From Vanessa cardui (taxonomy: Eukaryota > Arthropoda > Insecta > Lepidoptera > Nymphalidae), in assembly GCF_905220365.1 (NCBI RefSeq), contig NC_061154.1, positions 5,766,001-5,830,000 on the forward strand: DNA of 64,000 nucleotides, in the 5' to 3' direction. The position numbers and the translations under genes were made by a program. How positions within the stretch are numbered: position 1 is the stretch's first letter; the number at the start of each line of letters is the position of its first letter. The notes below the pieces were generated by a model that was given only the letters and a program-made list of their open reading frames with translations, was not told where the DNA came from and did no database searches. Below, in pieces: positions 12,101 to 27,100 of this stretch.

Positions 12101-15100
12101 CACAAAATACGACATATTTCAATGAATAGTTTGTAATTGTATACAAACATATTAATGGATTCTATCGATGTAGTTTAGATAATACTTTTAGACAAATAAT
12201 AAAGCTATATTCAGCATATGCGCTTAAATAGTAGCTACTCTACTATTTAAGCGCATATGCTGAATATAAATAAAAAACGTGCTTCTCGCAATACGCGACA
12301 GATGTGATAAACTAATCTAAGTTGTACTATTTAATATAGAAATTGAAATTTGAAGCCGTAACACGTTACGTAACGAAGAGATTTACCCTCGCATAAGAAG
12401 TTATCTCTTCAAAAATACTCATCCTAATTCTATAATACTCGATATACAAATATGTGTTATTAAAATAACTGAGACAACATATCCAATTTTGAGAATATTC
12501 GAACAATTTGTTAAATATATTACTACTCTAAATTACATTAACTATCGTGAACCAATGCTATTGTATTTGTGCAGAGATATTTTTAATATTATTGCAATAA
12601 CAAACAGGAAGTGTACTGTCTTGTTGGATAACGATAAATTATGATGCATTTTAGAGGTGTGATTTCTAAATTACAATATATGTCTTAGTTTGATATTGAC
12701 GTCTCACAAAATCAGGTAATACAAATGAAGAACTTCCAATATTTGCCGTTTTTATGGTTACCATTCAACAATTAGAAAATAGCATTAAATCGTAGGTTGA
12801 AAATCGTAAATAAATAAAAATTGCAAATCGCAAAGTGAACACAAAAGCAGTCTTCTAGAGCAAAGGGATTTGTAAGGCTTGCGTGGCTTTCTGGGCTCTC
12901 CTTCACAAAGGCCTCTCGCTCCTATTCTCGTGGCTTATTGCTTACAGTTGCTGGGTTTCTTTTGCTCCCATGAATGTTATGGAATACTTTAAAATTGTTC
13001 TTTTTTTTAATTTTAGCGTTGGTAATTAATGCCTTAATTTTTTTTCTGTTTATTGGTAAATATAAGTGTAACGTTTTAGGAATAAAATTTAAATTATAAG
13101 AAATAGTTAAAAAAAATACTAAATTTCATTCTATTTTATTTAACTTCAAATTCGTCTTTAGATAATTTTGTACTTATATATCATTAATAAAAACGCATTC
13201 AATAATCAAGAGAATGTTTAAGAATAATTGGCTGCCGCGTTTATTTAGCCTCTACTAGCTTATAAGGTTGCAATACAGCCTTAGTTCCTGGTTTCAATTT
13301 CCTAGTCAAGCCAATAATAGGCTTTTCTTTTAAGAAATCATCTCTCATAAGTATTAGACTGGTGTTAGTAGTTGCAGTGTTATTCTTAACTTGTACTTGA
13401 TATACTCGAGTATATAACGTAGTTCATCCCAAACCTGATGCGGCTGTATCGGTTTGTTGTTCTATCAGATTATGAAACACGGAGGGCATAGAGAGATCAC
13501 CTGTGTTTCCCACGTCTGCAATTGAATATCTACGCGTTTGGATTGACCAATGTTTGATCACGACAACTTCATTATCATTATTATAGTTCAGAATCTTATG
13601 CATTAGACCGAGATAAATCGAGAGATGCATAGCGTCTATAGTTTTTATTATAAGCATTTAATTGTGTTTAATAAAAATATCTCATCGCTTTCAAAGATTA
13701 AACTTATGATCAAATGCATATATCCTTTTATTCCAATTCGTAAGTATATTCTTAAATATTATGTGTCTGGAAAAGGAACAACATATGTCTGATGTAAATT
13801 GAACAGCATGTAGCCGCATGTACCATGTAAACAATTAAGTTTTTAACATGTTATCCTATCTTAATGACGTACCTAAATAGTAAGTGGTTTAAATAGCTGG
13901 ACTGGACCGGAATGTAATGTTTCAAAAGTTTGTCGCTATCTGTTAGACTAAAGGGTTTCCTTATTGATACGCATTGAAATGTAAATTGAATTGTCAACAC
14001 ATTGATTGTATCAAAACGTACCCGTTTGTTCATATAATTCACACCCCTAACCTACCTCAATACGCATACTCAATTATATACATAATAGTTATGTGTACAT
14101 GTATATATGTATATGCAACAATGGCTTAACCTCAATAGTATATAGATAATCATTAAGGCGAATTAAGTAAACAATACGCACACAATAGATAATAATTGAC
14201 TACATATTGGTGTGCTTGATGTATTGATAATGAATATCTCTTGAATCTTAATTGGTAAAACTTTATTTTTTTTTAATAATTCGATATAAAAAGCAAGTAT
14301 CTAAACAATATCAATGAATGTAATCACAAACATATTGCTATATATAAAGTTTGTGAACGAAGACTCGACGCTACATTTATGTACTTAAAGAAATACATAT
14401 TTTAAATCAAAGGAATTTGGACTAGATGTATATGTTTTATATCTTAAACATAATAAATAAACAAACCTGTCTGGGAGCAAATTATGATGAGGATGTGCAT
14501 TCAAAACTCTTGCGTAGTTCTGACCTTGTAATGCTCGTAATGATTTACATTCGGTGCAAGTAATAAGATATTTGTATACATTTCGCAAATCGTGCCTAGA
14601 GTCTTAAATATAATATATATTAAACAAAAATTAATGCTGTAATTGCCTCCAAAAATCATGCTGTAAAACTTATTACTGCATCTATATTATTCAATAATTA
14701 TGCGGTTTCATAATCTTTAATAATATATCGTCAATATTTTTAAAATATAGGTGTTCTTATTGCATCTTACAATATGAAGTGTTCATGTAGTTGTCATAAA
14801 CCATATTGGAAGCAACATCACTTGTCGCTCATAACTTAAATCATGGTACGTACAACACGAGAGTTTTGCATGCTAAACGACTATTATTAATTTGACACTA
14901 TTTCTGTGAACACGCACCGCGTATTACGTAAATTGTAATGCATGTTTTAAAACCTGCACGTCTTATTATCCTAGCTAGATTATATAAGTCGATGTATAAA
15001 TTATTGTATGCGTTATATTCAAGTAATTGATATTGATATGCGAATTAACATCATCAGATCATAGAGTATTTTACATGATACATAATCAGCTTGATTGCTT

Positions 15101-18100
15101 TGTGCTAAGCGGTTTTTGTTGTAGTATGATAAATGTATGTATGTATATATATTCAGTTTAACTATTTCGTTTTTAATATTTTCCTCGAAATAGTTTCAAA
15201 TTTATATAGAGCAATTGACTTGTAATTCTTTTAAAAGCATTCTATGAATGGCAATTAAAATCATCAAAGTACCATGTACGCTACGTGACCTATTTTATTT
15301 TATGTACGTACTTTTCGCTTCATGATTAAAACTGCTGTAATTCTAAGTTTCATATAATATAATACGGAATGTTTTAATGTCACCTATTTTTATTCATATC
15401 TTATTATGCTTCATTACTTACTTATTAATTATAAGAACATCTACAATATTATGTTTTCTGTATTATAACACTGCCTTGACGATATATATTTAAGTAAATT
15501 AAAAAATACATATATTAAGCTTGTTTTCATTTTTAATAAGCCTATTTTATATTATAATGTAGCAGTTTGATATCTATCTAGTATTTTGACATATATAATG
15601 CATATTCTTTTGTTGATATGGCTTGGTTCAAGTAGCCTATTTTTCCATAATGACTCTGATTTTATTTGATATTATGTTAGTATATGTTTGAGCTTCATAA
15701 ATTTTTTAATATTTTTATTTTAACGTTACATTAAACCTAAAATATTTTCTAGTGAATGTTGTTATACATGACAATGTGGCTTTGCAGAAGTTAGACAGGA
15801 GGCAGTACAGCAGGCGCTGGCGGAGATGCAGAACCGGCCCAAGCCGTCTCTCCCGATGCCCTCGAAGCGCACGTCTATGATGGCCAAGAGTCCTGACCGA
15901 GAAAGACATGATCTTTGTGAGTGTGACGAAACTACTGTTTAACATAACCCGCTCCGACACACCGGTTCAGAGAAAAAATCTCTTTCAGCTTTCTTAAGAC
16001 GTTGAATTGTTTTCAATGTCATAATAAAATTATTCATTTACTTTCGTAAAAACTTGCTGATAATTACCTATTTTATTAAGATGTTGATAATAATTTAATT
16101 AACTTGCAATTAAAAATCTCAAATAGCGTTGTGATGAAAATGATTGTCTTGTCAATAGCATCAAGCTCTGATGAGGATTCGTGCGCTGGCGACTCGGAAC
16201 TGCCACCACCTCCCGAGTTAGGCTCGCCTCCAGCTCGTCGTGCTGCCGCGCCTCATCCCCGTGGACATCCACCCCCTCTTCCACAACTGCATCATCAGCG
16301 GGATAAAAAGCACGCGCCGCGAGAGAAAACTGAGATCGATCTCTCTGATATTACACATTTACCAGCTTGTAAGTTGGGCGAAGTTAATGATTCATATGAG
16401 ACAAGTATAGTACAATTATTGGTCAATAATCACTCGCGGCTTACCTCCCGTTTTAGGGTTTGGTCGTTAATGTTAAACATAAAAAGCATATGCATTGTTT
16501 AAGTTTGCTTTCGTATCAAATTACATCAAGCAGCATTAAGACAGACCAGAGTCACCTTTGCAATTATTTGAAAAAATATGTCAATAACTTACATATATGT
16601 ATGTGTTTCCTTAACATGAACATTATCAATGAAGACTAATAGGTATATTATCGTTGTCGTTGAACAAAAATAAGTAAATAGTCTCGGTCGCCAGACATCC
16701 AACCGGACGTAACCCACACGACATCTGGCGCTCGTCGCGGCGGCGCTCTCATAGCGGACCGAGTGCAGTGCTACGCGCAGCCAGAGGACACCGGCACCGG
16801 CACGGGCAGGTGGAAGGTAGGATACATTCGTCTAACCACCATTAGCAACCTACAAGTGTAGTAGATTGTATATTATTACTTTTTCGCTTTATTTATGTTT
16901 AATTATATAAGAAACTATAGTACGACACAACTTAGATGTCGCATCGGCAAAATTCGTAAAACCGATCACATCCGAATTGAGTACGCTATCCCAAGTTATA
17001 AATATTTATTTCTCATGCGAAAATGATCTTTGCACAAACGTAATAACTTGTAATATCATATGACCTAATATATTCGTCAATTTGACGCGTCGATTTACAT
17101 GCACTCGCTTTCTCTGACGCGAGAATCTATAGCGACGAATAGCGTCGAATGGCGCGATAGGGCGCTATTTCTATTGGTTGAGTAAATCGGCAGTAATCGG
17201 TTTTATTTTTATTCCATTGCATTTTCCGATGCTACATCTAATTTGTGTCGTACTATACCTGAACAATATTTTCTGTATATATGTACACACATACATAATG
17301 AATACATCAAAAAGATTTAAATACATAAAATTAACTTCTAAGAAATATTTTCGAGTCATTGCCTGTTGATGTCACAAAGAGTAATGATAATATATATTTG
17401 TAATTATATAACTCATTAAAACGTTGTTTGTTTGTCTGTTTCTTTTTATGATAATAGCTTATACGTTGTTTTAAGATATTGTCAGGTCTCTCATTGAAAA
17501 ATATAAATTCTAATGTCAGATTCTAAAATAGATTTTTATTACGGTAAATAAAAGTGTACAAAGAAATAAAGTCATAGTTTAATACTCCATACGAAAAGGT
17601 CACACGATCATCAGAATAAAAGATGCTTGAAATAGAACCCTACTGTTATTGCACTTGTATCACTAAAAACATGTAGCGAAATGTATATAAACAACTATTA
17701 CACGTAAACTCGCAACTTCAAATAATTTACATGTACTATTTATTTACATTAAATAAAACATTAATAATTCTTATATATAAAACTTTTATACTGAAATGAA
17801 ATTATTTTTTTATTTTTACTTTGCGATACTTTATTTGGATTAAAATGAAACTGTTCAAAATTACATATTTGAATTATTAGCGAGTTGCGATTTTTGTAGG
17901 TATCAGCCAAAATACAGCAATTACTTAATACTCTAAAGCGACCCAAACGTCGACCACTGCCGGAGTTTTACGAAGATGACGACATTGAATTGGAGATTGC
18001 TGCTAATCCCAAAGATCCAAACGCACCGAAACCGGAAGGTGGGACCATGACTCCCGCCGTTGGCGAACAGCTCGTAGTACCGGCTGGCCTGCCGAGGAAC

Positions 18101-21100
18101 TTAGAGGCCGCACTGCAGAGATACGGCACGGCCTCATTTAAAGCAAACGTTGCCACCGTACTCGACCCTAATGGAAAACTTAGCAATTCCCTCACTTATG
18201 GTAAGTACAAGATTGGGAGAAAAAACTTTTTATTGAATACTCTAGCTTACATCATATTGCCGAGCAAGGTTGAACAGATTTTATCCAGTAACACAAATTT
18301 TATGCGAGTTAAAAGTCAACATCAGAACTTTTCTTTCGTCTCAGACGATGTCTCTTAAACTAGAAAAATACCAGCCAGCGCCGCATTCACGGGACATTTG
18401 AGACTAAAGAGCGCTTGAAGCGAGCATAGATTTTGTGTCTCATTAAGCAGCTTGATCGCTTACAATGTTTGCTCGATTTACACCACTACGTGATTGTTAC
18501 TGCTTGATATAATTTTATTTTTACTTATTAGGGTGGCTTGGTGGACTGTTTGAATATTTGCTTAAACATGTTTAAATACCATATGACATAAATCTATTAC
18601 GTAACAATTTTTTTGTAGATTTGCAATATAAATATAAATAAAAACAAAATGTTTTGTGCCCGAACAGAAAAACTTGCAGCAATGGAGACGTCGTAACAAT
18701 AAAAGTAATATGTTTTTAACAGGAAAACTGTTGAGCCGATCATTGAAAATAGCTCACGCGGTACTGAACAAAACTTTTACGTCGAAGAGCAGTAGCGGCG
18801 GCCCGCTCACTGGTGACAATTCAATTAAGCCGGGCGACAGGGTGGCGCTCGTTTACCCCAACAACGATCCCATAAACTTCATGTGCGCGTTCTACGGGTG
18901 TCTGCAAGCGGGCATCGTGCCCGTGCCCATCGAGGTGCCGCTGACCAGACGCGACGCTGGTCTGCAGCAAGTGGGCTTCCTACTGGGCTCCTGCGGCATC
19001 CAGTATGCCCTCACATCCGACGCCTGCTTGAAAGGTTCGTTTTATATCTATTCATCACAGACACACACAGACACTATCCAAAACTTAACATTGATAATTT
19101 GCTAAAATATACAACATATTCCACCAGACTGTTCCAATGCCAGTTGCAGAATTTCAAAGAAATAAGATACATGCAGGTTTCCACAAGATATTTTCCTTCA
19201 TTAGCACGAGATGGATTGTAAACACAAATGAAGCACATGAATATTCAGTGGTGCTTTCCTGGGTTTAAACCCGCAAATATCGGTTTAGATGCACGCGTTT
19301 CAACCACTGGACCATCTCGACTCTCTTAAAAAATATACAATACAATTAAATTATAGAATGAAAGCAAAATTTTATAAAAGCATATTGTTTGGTATGTGCT
19401 GCTTTTAATAGTCAAATGTTTGAGATTTCATAAATATTTTGCACAGATGAAATAACTTCACAATTGAAAAAGCGACGTGGAAATACCTCTGTTCAAATTT
19501 TAGTCGCTGGAAAAGCTTTAGACTCGATATTCACACCTTTATCCGCGTGTCAATAAACGGATTATACACACTCGTATACCGCGTGCCATACTGTACGCGC
19601 ATATATGTCGCTGTCCACCCTTTCAGCTTATAGCGCGCAAAGGGCGAGTGTTAATTTTATTTGAAATCTGCACAGGCAACGTAACGAGACGCGAGAGCGC
19701 TAAGTTTTTTTTAAATCCGAAAAAGTATTAAAAATTGAAAATGATGTGACACACAAAAGCAATTAAAACTTCGAAATCAAAATACGTTAGTCGTTAACTA
19801 ACACTGAATCCGAAAATAAACGCACTTACAAGCATACCACTTCTCTCTCTCATAACTCTGATTTTGTATACCTTTGCGCCCTGCCCTTAGACTTTCCCTT
19901 TTAGTTTTTTAATAATTTAATTTAAATATCGAGCTAAGCGGTCTAACCTCATGTACAAAGTACTTCTTACTTCAGTCGTACGTCATTTGTTACATTGCGG
20001 TTTTTTCAAATATCTAATAATAGCTACTCGGCGCGGTTTCGCTCGCATTAAACGTCACTACTCCCCGCGCGGGATATTAATTAATATCCAACGTACATTG
20101 TTTTTGAAACGCACTGAATAAAAAAAGTGGCGCATTAAACTAAAGACATTTGGAGAATGAGAGCTTGACCGAATTATATGTACGGCGACCTCCAGATACT
20201 TTTGCAGCAGATCATTTTAAAAGAGTAGATATTTTATAAAAATAAGTTTATTAGAGATATAAAAACTCATTACTATTTTATTACCTTATTTTTTTCACTT
20301 CAAGATTGACTCCAAGTTTGTAATAAGACGTATCTCAAAGAACATTGTATGAACCAACTATGGCGATCCTGAAAATTATACCTTCAATAATATGAAAGTT
20401 TCACGTCAATCGTTTTGTTATCCCTTGATACCGAAGAAAAACAACCAAATAAATGTTTACATATCACGGTAGCAAAGCTCATCTGCCATTTAGAAGGGTA
20501 ACTTGCGCAGGTCTCCCGAAGACGTCATCAGGCGATGTCGTCTCATTCCGAGGCTGGCCATCACTGCAGTGGGTGTCTACGGAGAAGCTTCCCAGGCCAC
20601 CTCGGGATTGGATCCCCCCGCCACGTCCCGCTGAGGATAGTCCGGCGCATATAGAGCACACTTCGGCCGCTGATGGTTCCGCTATGGGCGTTATTGTCAC
20701 GAGGTAAGCACTAACATTCACATTCAAGTCCTTCTATCGAGAACAGGGATTCATGGAATGAGGAGTTTTGTTCTTCGGGAACCAAATCTCAAAAACTCAA
20801 GCAACGACAACAGTACGACACAACTTCGATGTAGCTACGGCAAATTTCGTAGCGATCATATCCGAATTAAGTACGCTATCCCAAATTATCAATATTTATT
20901 TCTTATGTGAATATGATCTTTACACAAACGTAATATCATATGACCGAATATATTCGAAAATTTGACACGTCGATTTACATTCACTTGTTTTCTCAGGTTA
21001 AACTGACACGAGAATCTATAGCGTCGAATGGCGCCATAGGGAGCTATTTTTATTGGTTGCATAAATCGGCAGTAATAGGTTTTATTGAATTTGCCGATGC

Positions 21101-24100
21101 TACATCTAAGTTGTGTCTTACTATACTCAATTAACGAACCTTAGCAGGAGCTTCCCGTTACTATCAGTCTATTAAAGAAAAGCCATCTCCTCGGCTCAGG
21201 AGATTATTGTGAAAGAATTTCAACGAACACTCGAACAGTGAAACATCAAACGTTATATTAAGACCAATTAAAAAAGTATGAACCGAAAATATTCTGAAAT
21301 CTTCCGCAGTCTCGATTGTTCTGCAGATCTGTTCCGAAGTAGCGCGCAATCCTACTTACATTATAAATTCGAACGTTTGTGAGGATGGATGTATGTATGT
21401 TTGTTACTCTTTCACTGAAAAAGTACAAAAATATTTGGATGAAATTTTACAGTAATATAGGTTATATATTATGAGAATAACTTACGTATCATGTACTCGT
21501 GCGAAGCCTGGCAGGTCGCTAGTTATACCATTAATGCAAAATGAATGTATACTTGATGTATCTATAGTGTGTTAATTTGAGAATCCCTGCAAACTTTTAT
21601 AGCAGCGCTGGAGCTACAAAATTGTTTAAAATACCGAACACGCTATGAATTATTCGATCGATCTTTTTGTTTGCTGGGAACACATTATAGGGATAAGGGT
21701 TGACATTTCTTACAGTAGCCATGCCTGTCGGTGGTGACCATGTACCATCAGGTGGTCTGTTGCCCCTCTATTATTATGGTAGTAGGCATTTGTTATTATA
21801 GGCTCATCAAATGAATTACAATAGTAAAATACACTACACGTACACTTCGCTGTCTGAAATAAGTGAATGTTTTTTTACGAATAACTGCATTCGACCAGCA
21901 GATATGACGTTCGAGAGTTCTTTGTTATTAGCGCTCGATGGTCTCTACGAATTTCCCGATCGTTTGTGGATTGGATTACAATTACACATAGCATCATTGA
22001 TGTTTAGTATACAAAGCACTAATGCTACAAGGTTCCGTATAGATATACTTCTTTTGACGCGTTATAAAATAAAATAGACTAAATTTTTTATAGTGTACAC
22101 ACAGGCAATGACATGGAAACTACATAATTAATATTCTCGCTAAACCGCCAATTAAGTGTTAAGTCGATCGAAGTAGACAAATCCACACCTTATCGTATTT
22201 TACAATGTTTATTTTATTACAAATTTAAATTGTGATTGTTTATAATGGCAAAAATTAGGTATATAAGATTTTAAATTAACATGGTTATTTTTATTATTAA
22301 AGTTATTAATTTCGGGATATTTACCATGTCTTTTTTATTTTTTTTCGGTGGAGCTCGATATTTCGATATTGTTTGTCTTGTTCACGAGTGTAGTGAAAAA
22401 ATAAAAAACAAAATACAAAACATCCCGAAATTAATAACTTTAATAATAATAATTTGGTATTTATCGTTTTAAAAATACGTTACATACAGCAAAGAGTTTT
22501 ATTTAAATAGTAATAATATTATTACTAATAAGTACATTATTAAAATTAAATGCACGCAAATAAAAACTATTTTGCTTACGCCGAAGTATAACTAGACGCA
22601 GCTTATTGCCAAATTCTTAAAGTTAATATTTTTCAGTTTGATAAATGTAAAATGCAAATGGCGAACGTATGTTTTATATTTCGTATATTGAAATATAATA
22701 AATTGTCGTAATACTTTATCGAATGTGTAGATGTTGTTTGCTAAAAAAATATTGTCGCCGAGAAGATAGCAGATACTTGTAGTCTTGAAATAAAATGAGC
22801 GGCGTGACCCAAATAAAGCGCAGAACATTTTTAGTGTAATAACACGGTTTTGCATAAAGTAGCAGTTGCTGCAAGGTTACCGGCATAAGTCCTGATATTA
22901 CACAGACGTAGTAACGAAAATAATTCAATTAGCGGCGACCGGCCATATTGAAGAATTTTGTTTATCCGACACGTAGACTTATTTATGTTAGTCGCTGTTG
23001 TATTTATTTCAAATCATACCTCTTTGTTATAATATAATAAATTTGTTATTTAATTGCTACAGTACAATATCTGTCATGGAATTTTAAATTTTATATATTT
23101 TATCAGTATGATATATACAATTTAAAATTGGCTGAAAGAAGAACGTGAACTGAAGACGTGTTCAAATTGAACAGAACAATAAAAGTTAATACAATATCTC
23201 GATATATCGTTTTTTTTTAACAAGTTTGATACTCATATATAAATAAATTCAAATATAAAAAAAGATTTAACTCGCCTCTGTTACAAATTAACAATGTACC
23301 TAAAGCTTTACTAAGTACATATAATAGTAAAGTTTGAGCCGAGCATATAATTTGTAAAAAATACAAATCGTTTGTTATAATAATATATTCTTATAAAATA
23401 AATGTGCTCACTTAATGAATTTTCCCGTGACTTACTTAAAAATATGTCATATATTCTTCCGTCAAAGTTAACCTGAGCAAAATGGGTCTTATACAATTTT
23501 CATCTCTTTTATCTCGTGCGACAAAGCGTCGTTGAAACGGATAGCATACTCGTTGAGAATCACATTTAAACATATCCGATGAGAGACTAAAATATTTAAG
23601 GTATTTCATTAAAATAATATATCAAGCTACTAAACGAATTCAAAGAAACTATTTGCTATGATATGTTATGATGTTGCGTGCCAAGAGACAATCAATTAAG
23701 TGTTAACATTTTCTTAATAATTATTATACTTTCATTATAAATATTTATTCTAAAATAGATTAAACATAATTATGCTGAGTATTAAAAATACGAACGTGAA
23801 ATATCGCGCTAAAATCTACAAGTTTATAAATAGATGTAGCTTAGAATATTATTTCGTGTAAAAATAATATAACCTTTATATCAAAAATATCTTTAAACAA
23901 CCTTTAATTATAATGTCCTTAACATTTTAATGTCCAACTTGGTGAAAAGATGTATTATACTATCGATCCATGTGTCTAACTATATTAAATTTATACATAT
24001 ATGTATATACATAATGTTTTATTGGACATACTAGAATTAAAATTATTTAACGTGCAAACAAAAATAACTGCGTGGCCAACAATGATATTTATTTTATTAA

Positions 24101-27100
24101 ATTGTATTCGAATTCCAAATTGGTCCATGTTTATCATTTTGTCTATGGTTTATTGAAAAAATATATCAATATACTCAATCTAGACACAATGTACCTACTT
24201 AATTAAATCAGCTTTAAAATAACATAATTGAAATTTTAGCCTTCACGGTCACAGCGTGAATAAAATTGTGAGAATATATTTCTTAAAAATTAAGTCGGTA
24301 CAAACGAATTGTACGAAAGCACCTCTAATATATCTCTGTAGACGTAAATAAGATATAATACCCGCAAAATAAATATAATTATATAAAAACAATCTCGAGA
24401 TATTATGACATGAAAAAATTTACATTATTTTTAAACTTTCCATCGTGTTATGTAGTAATCTACATAAAATTAAGTTACTGAGATTTTTTTGATAAAAATA
24501 ATTAAGGTATGACTTTCTTTATTACGAGAATTAGTGTACACAGCAATGTGAAGAAATTTTCAAATGAAAAATAGCAAGTATTTAATATTTAAAGAGTAAG
24601 AGACGTCAGCAGAGATTCAGTAACTGAAGGTATTAAGAACGTTCACCTAGTGCGAGACCAAGTTTTGCATATTATAGAATTTCTCAAGTAGATGCAAGCG
24701 AGGCTGATTTCTTTTTTTTTTAATTTTCATGTAGTAAAAAATTGCTCTGTGCAACTTAGTCAGTCTTTGCTCCTGTCTTTAAAACTTTACCTTCACAATT
24801 TTAATGATTTCTCTGTATATCTTTATGTAAATTTTAAAGAATTCACGCTATAGGTCTATAGGTTTTCTAATGTCTTATGTACGAGATGATTTTTAGTGTG
24901 AAATTAATTCAATTAATTTGTTTGGGTTGGTTGCAGTATTTGCTTAAAAAACTCAGTATTACATACTCCACAGTATTTTTCTTCTAAATTTCATTAATTA
25001 AATATATAAATATTTTATTTAAACAATTCATATTTACAAAATTATATCTATAGCACACCAACTGTAACCCCTAATTTTACACCATTTAAGGTCGAATGAA
25101 AAGTAGTCTACGTTCTTCTCCGTGAATTGAACTATCACCCCACCAAATTTCATCCTAATAGCTTCAGCGGTTTAAGCGTTAAGAGTGAACGAAAGAGTTA
25201 CTTTCGCATTTATAATATCAAATATAGATAAAACAGTGTTTAATTTTTTTTACAATTCTTATTTGAGATATTGTAATAACACTTAATATTCCCGAACTGA
25301 AATTTGTAAAACAACGTTCTATATGATTTATATCAAACTAGAAAATTCAAAAAACTTTCATTCATTTCATTTTCATTCTGACTTAATTTCCATTCTTTTC
25401 TAACAACAATATTCCTGGGATTATTATGTAAATAAAATTTGCGCATTCGGATTGTGCTTTAATTTATTTTTACGTCTATCAATGGCTGCGCTGAAACCTT
25501 TGTCCGATGATTTTCACGTTTTCCACGTAAACCCGATTGAATAATACCAGTTGAATGAAATTATTCGTTTACAGTTCGTATTGGAATGCCGTTAATCCTC
25601 GTAGTATTTTTAAATATTTTTTCACTAATTTTTTTTCTCTTTTACTGTAAAAGTGTGATTTTGTATTTCATAACGTTTCAATGATTAAAATATAAACTTT
25701 GGTTGCTGAAAGTAATAACAATGCGTTTGCTTTGTATGCTACAAATTTCAATTATGTGATTAATTTATTATTATAATCGGTACATTATTGTTACTGACAT
25801 GCAATTAATTGCCGAACTATAGCAATTTTTCAGTACTTAGTTATACAGTTCTACTCACTGTTAAAATAAAAGGAAAGAGGTGAATAGACTATAAAATCAT
25901 ATTATTGATGCTATTTAGTGAATCAGATTGCAAGCGATAAGAAAACAGGAATGATTAGGGCCTTAAATTTACTGCAATAGTATAGTTATCTATGTATTTG
26001 TATTGTGCTGTACAGGTAAAAGTAATATTCGCGAGTAAACTCATGTTTTAATTGAATAGGAATTTTTCAACATTAGAAAGTTTCAGTTCATTCAGAGTTC
26101 CGAAGAACAATGAACTCGATAAAAAGTCAACTTCGTCGAGTCCGCGGCGCATTTGACTAACTTTGTTATCTAAAGTTTTCAATTCATTCTCATTCAGTCT
26201 CATTCTGTTGCCATCTGGCGGAAGTATGCGTTTCTGACATCTAGCGGAAAGTACTAAACAAAATTTCCATAAGTTACATGGGCGGACTTCAGTGTGTATT
26301 GATATTAGTATTCAGGAGTAGATGTCGCTGTCATTGGTTAAAAATTTTCACTCATTACAGCGACATCTATCTTTACAACCGGAATAATAGAATAGGGATC
26401 TCTGTGAAACTATTATTTTTAATAAATATATTACGATTTATTGATGAAAACTAACCTTAATACGTAACATAAGGTATACAACAACAACAGCCTGTAAATT
26501 CCCACTGCTGGGCTAAAGGCCTCCTCTCCCTTTGAGGAGAAAGTTTTTGGAACATATTCCACCACGCTGTTCCAATGCGGGTTGGTGGAATACACGTGTG
26601 GCAGAATTTCTATGAAATTAGTCACATGCAGGTTTCCTCACGATGTTTTCCTTCACCGCTGAGCACGAGATGAATTATAAAGGCAAATGACATGAATCAG
26701 CGTTGCTTGCCTGGGTTTGAACCCGTAATCATCGGTTAAGATGCACGCGTTCTAACCACTGGGCCATCTCGACTCTCACATAAGGTTATTAATACGTAAA
26801 CATAGATTAATAATATGTTATCGTTTGCAGAGCGTCAATGTTGGCTCACTGCCGAATGCTCTCCGTGGCTTGCAACTACACGGAGGGAGAGCATATGGTC
26901 TGCGTTCTGGACTTCAAGAGGGAGACGGGGCTGTGGCACGCAGTGTTGGCGAGTGTCCTGAACGGAATGCACGTCATATTCATACCATACGCCCTGATGA
27001 AAGTCAGCCCCGCGTCGTGGATGCACATGATCACGAAATACAGGTGCGGTATATATTAGTAATCGATATATCTTAAAATAGTTACTATAACAAAACTGCA

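Larger units (their letters stand above)
6189..15787 (+). other. Dip2: Large Dip2 intron (9.6 kb)
   Basis: This intron joins a split Glu codon (G|AA). It holds a possible extra first exon near 7200-7241, a hairpin at 8713-8777, a degenerate SINE near 11395-11525, a perfect hairpin at 12206-12268 and a broken minus-strand frame at 13241-13657. The rest is AT-rich with no coding signal seen. Confidence 0.7.

Noticed and set aside
17178..17369. Short ORFs on both strands such as those starting MSKSAVIGF and MCKSTVIGF
   Set aside because: They lie in the TIR elements and are repeated with the element; no transposase motif is present.
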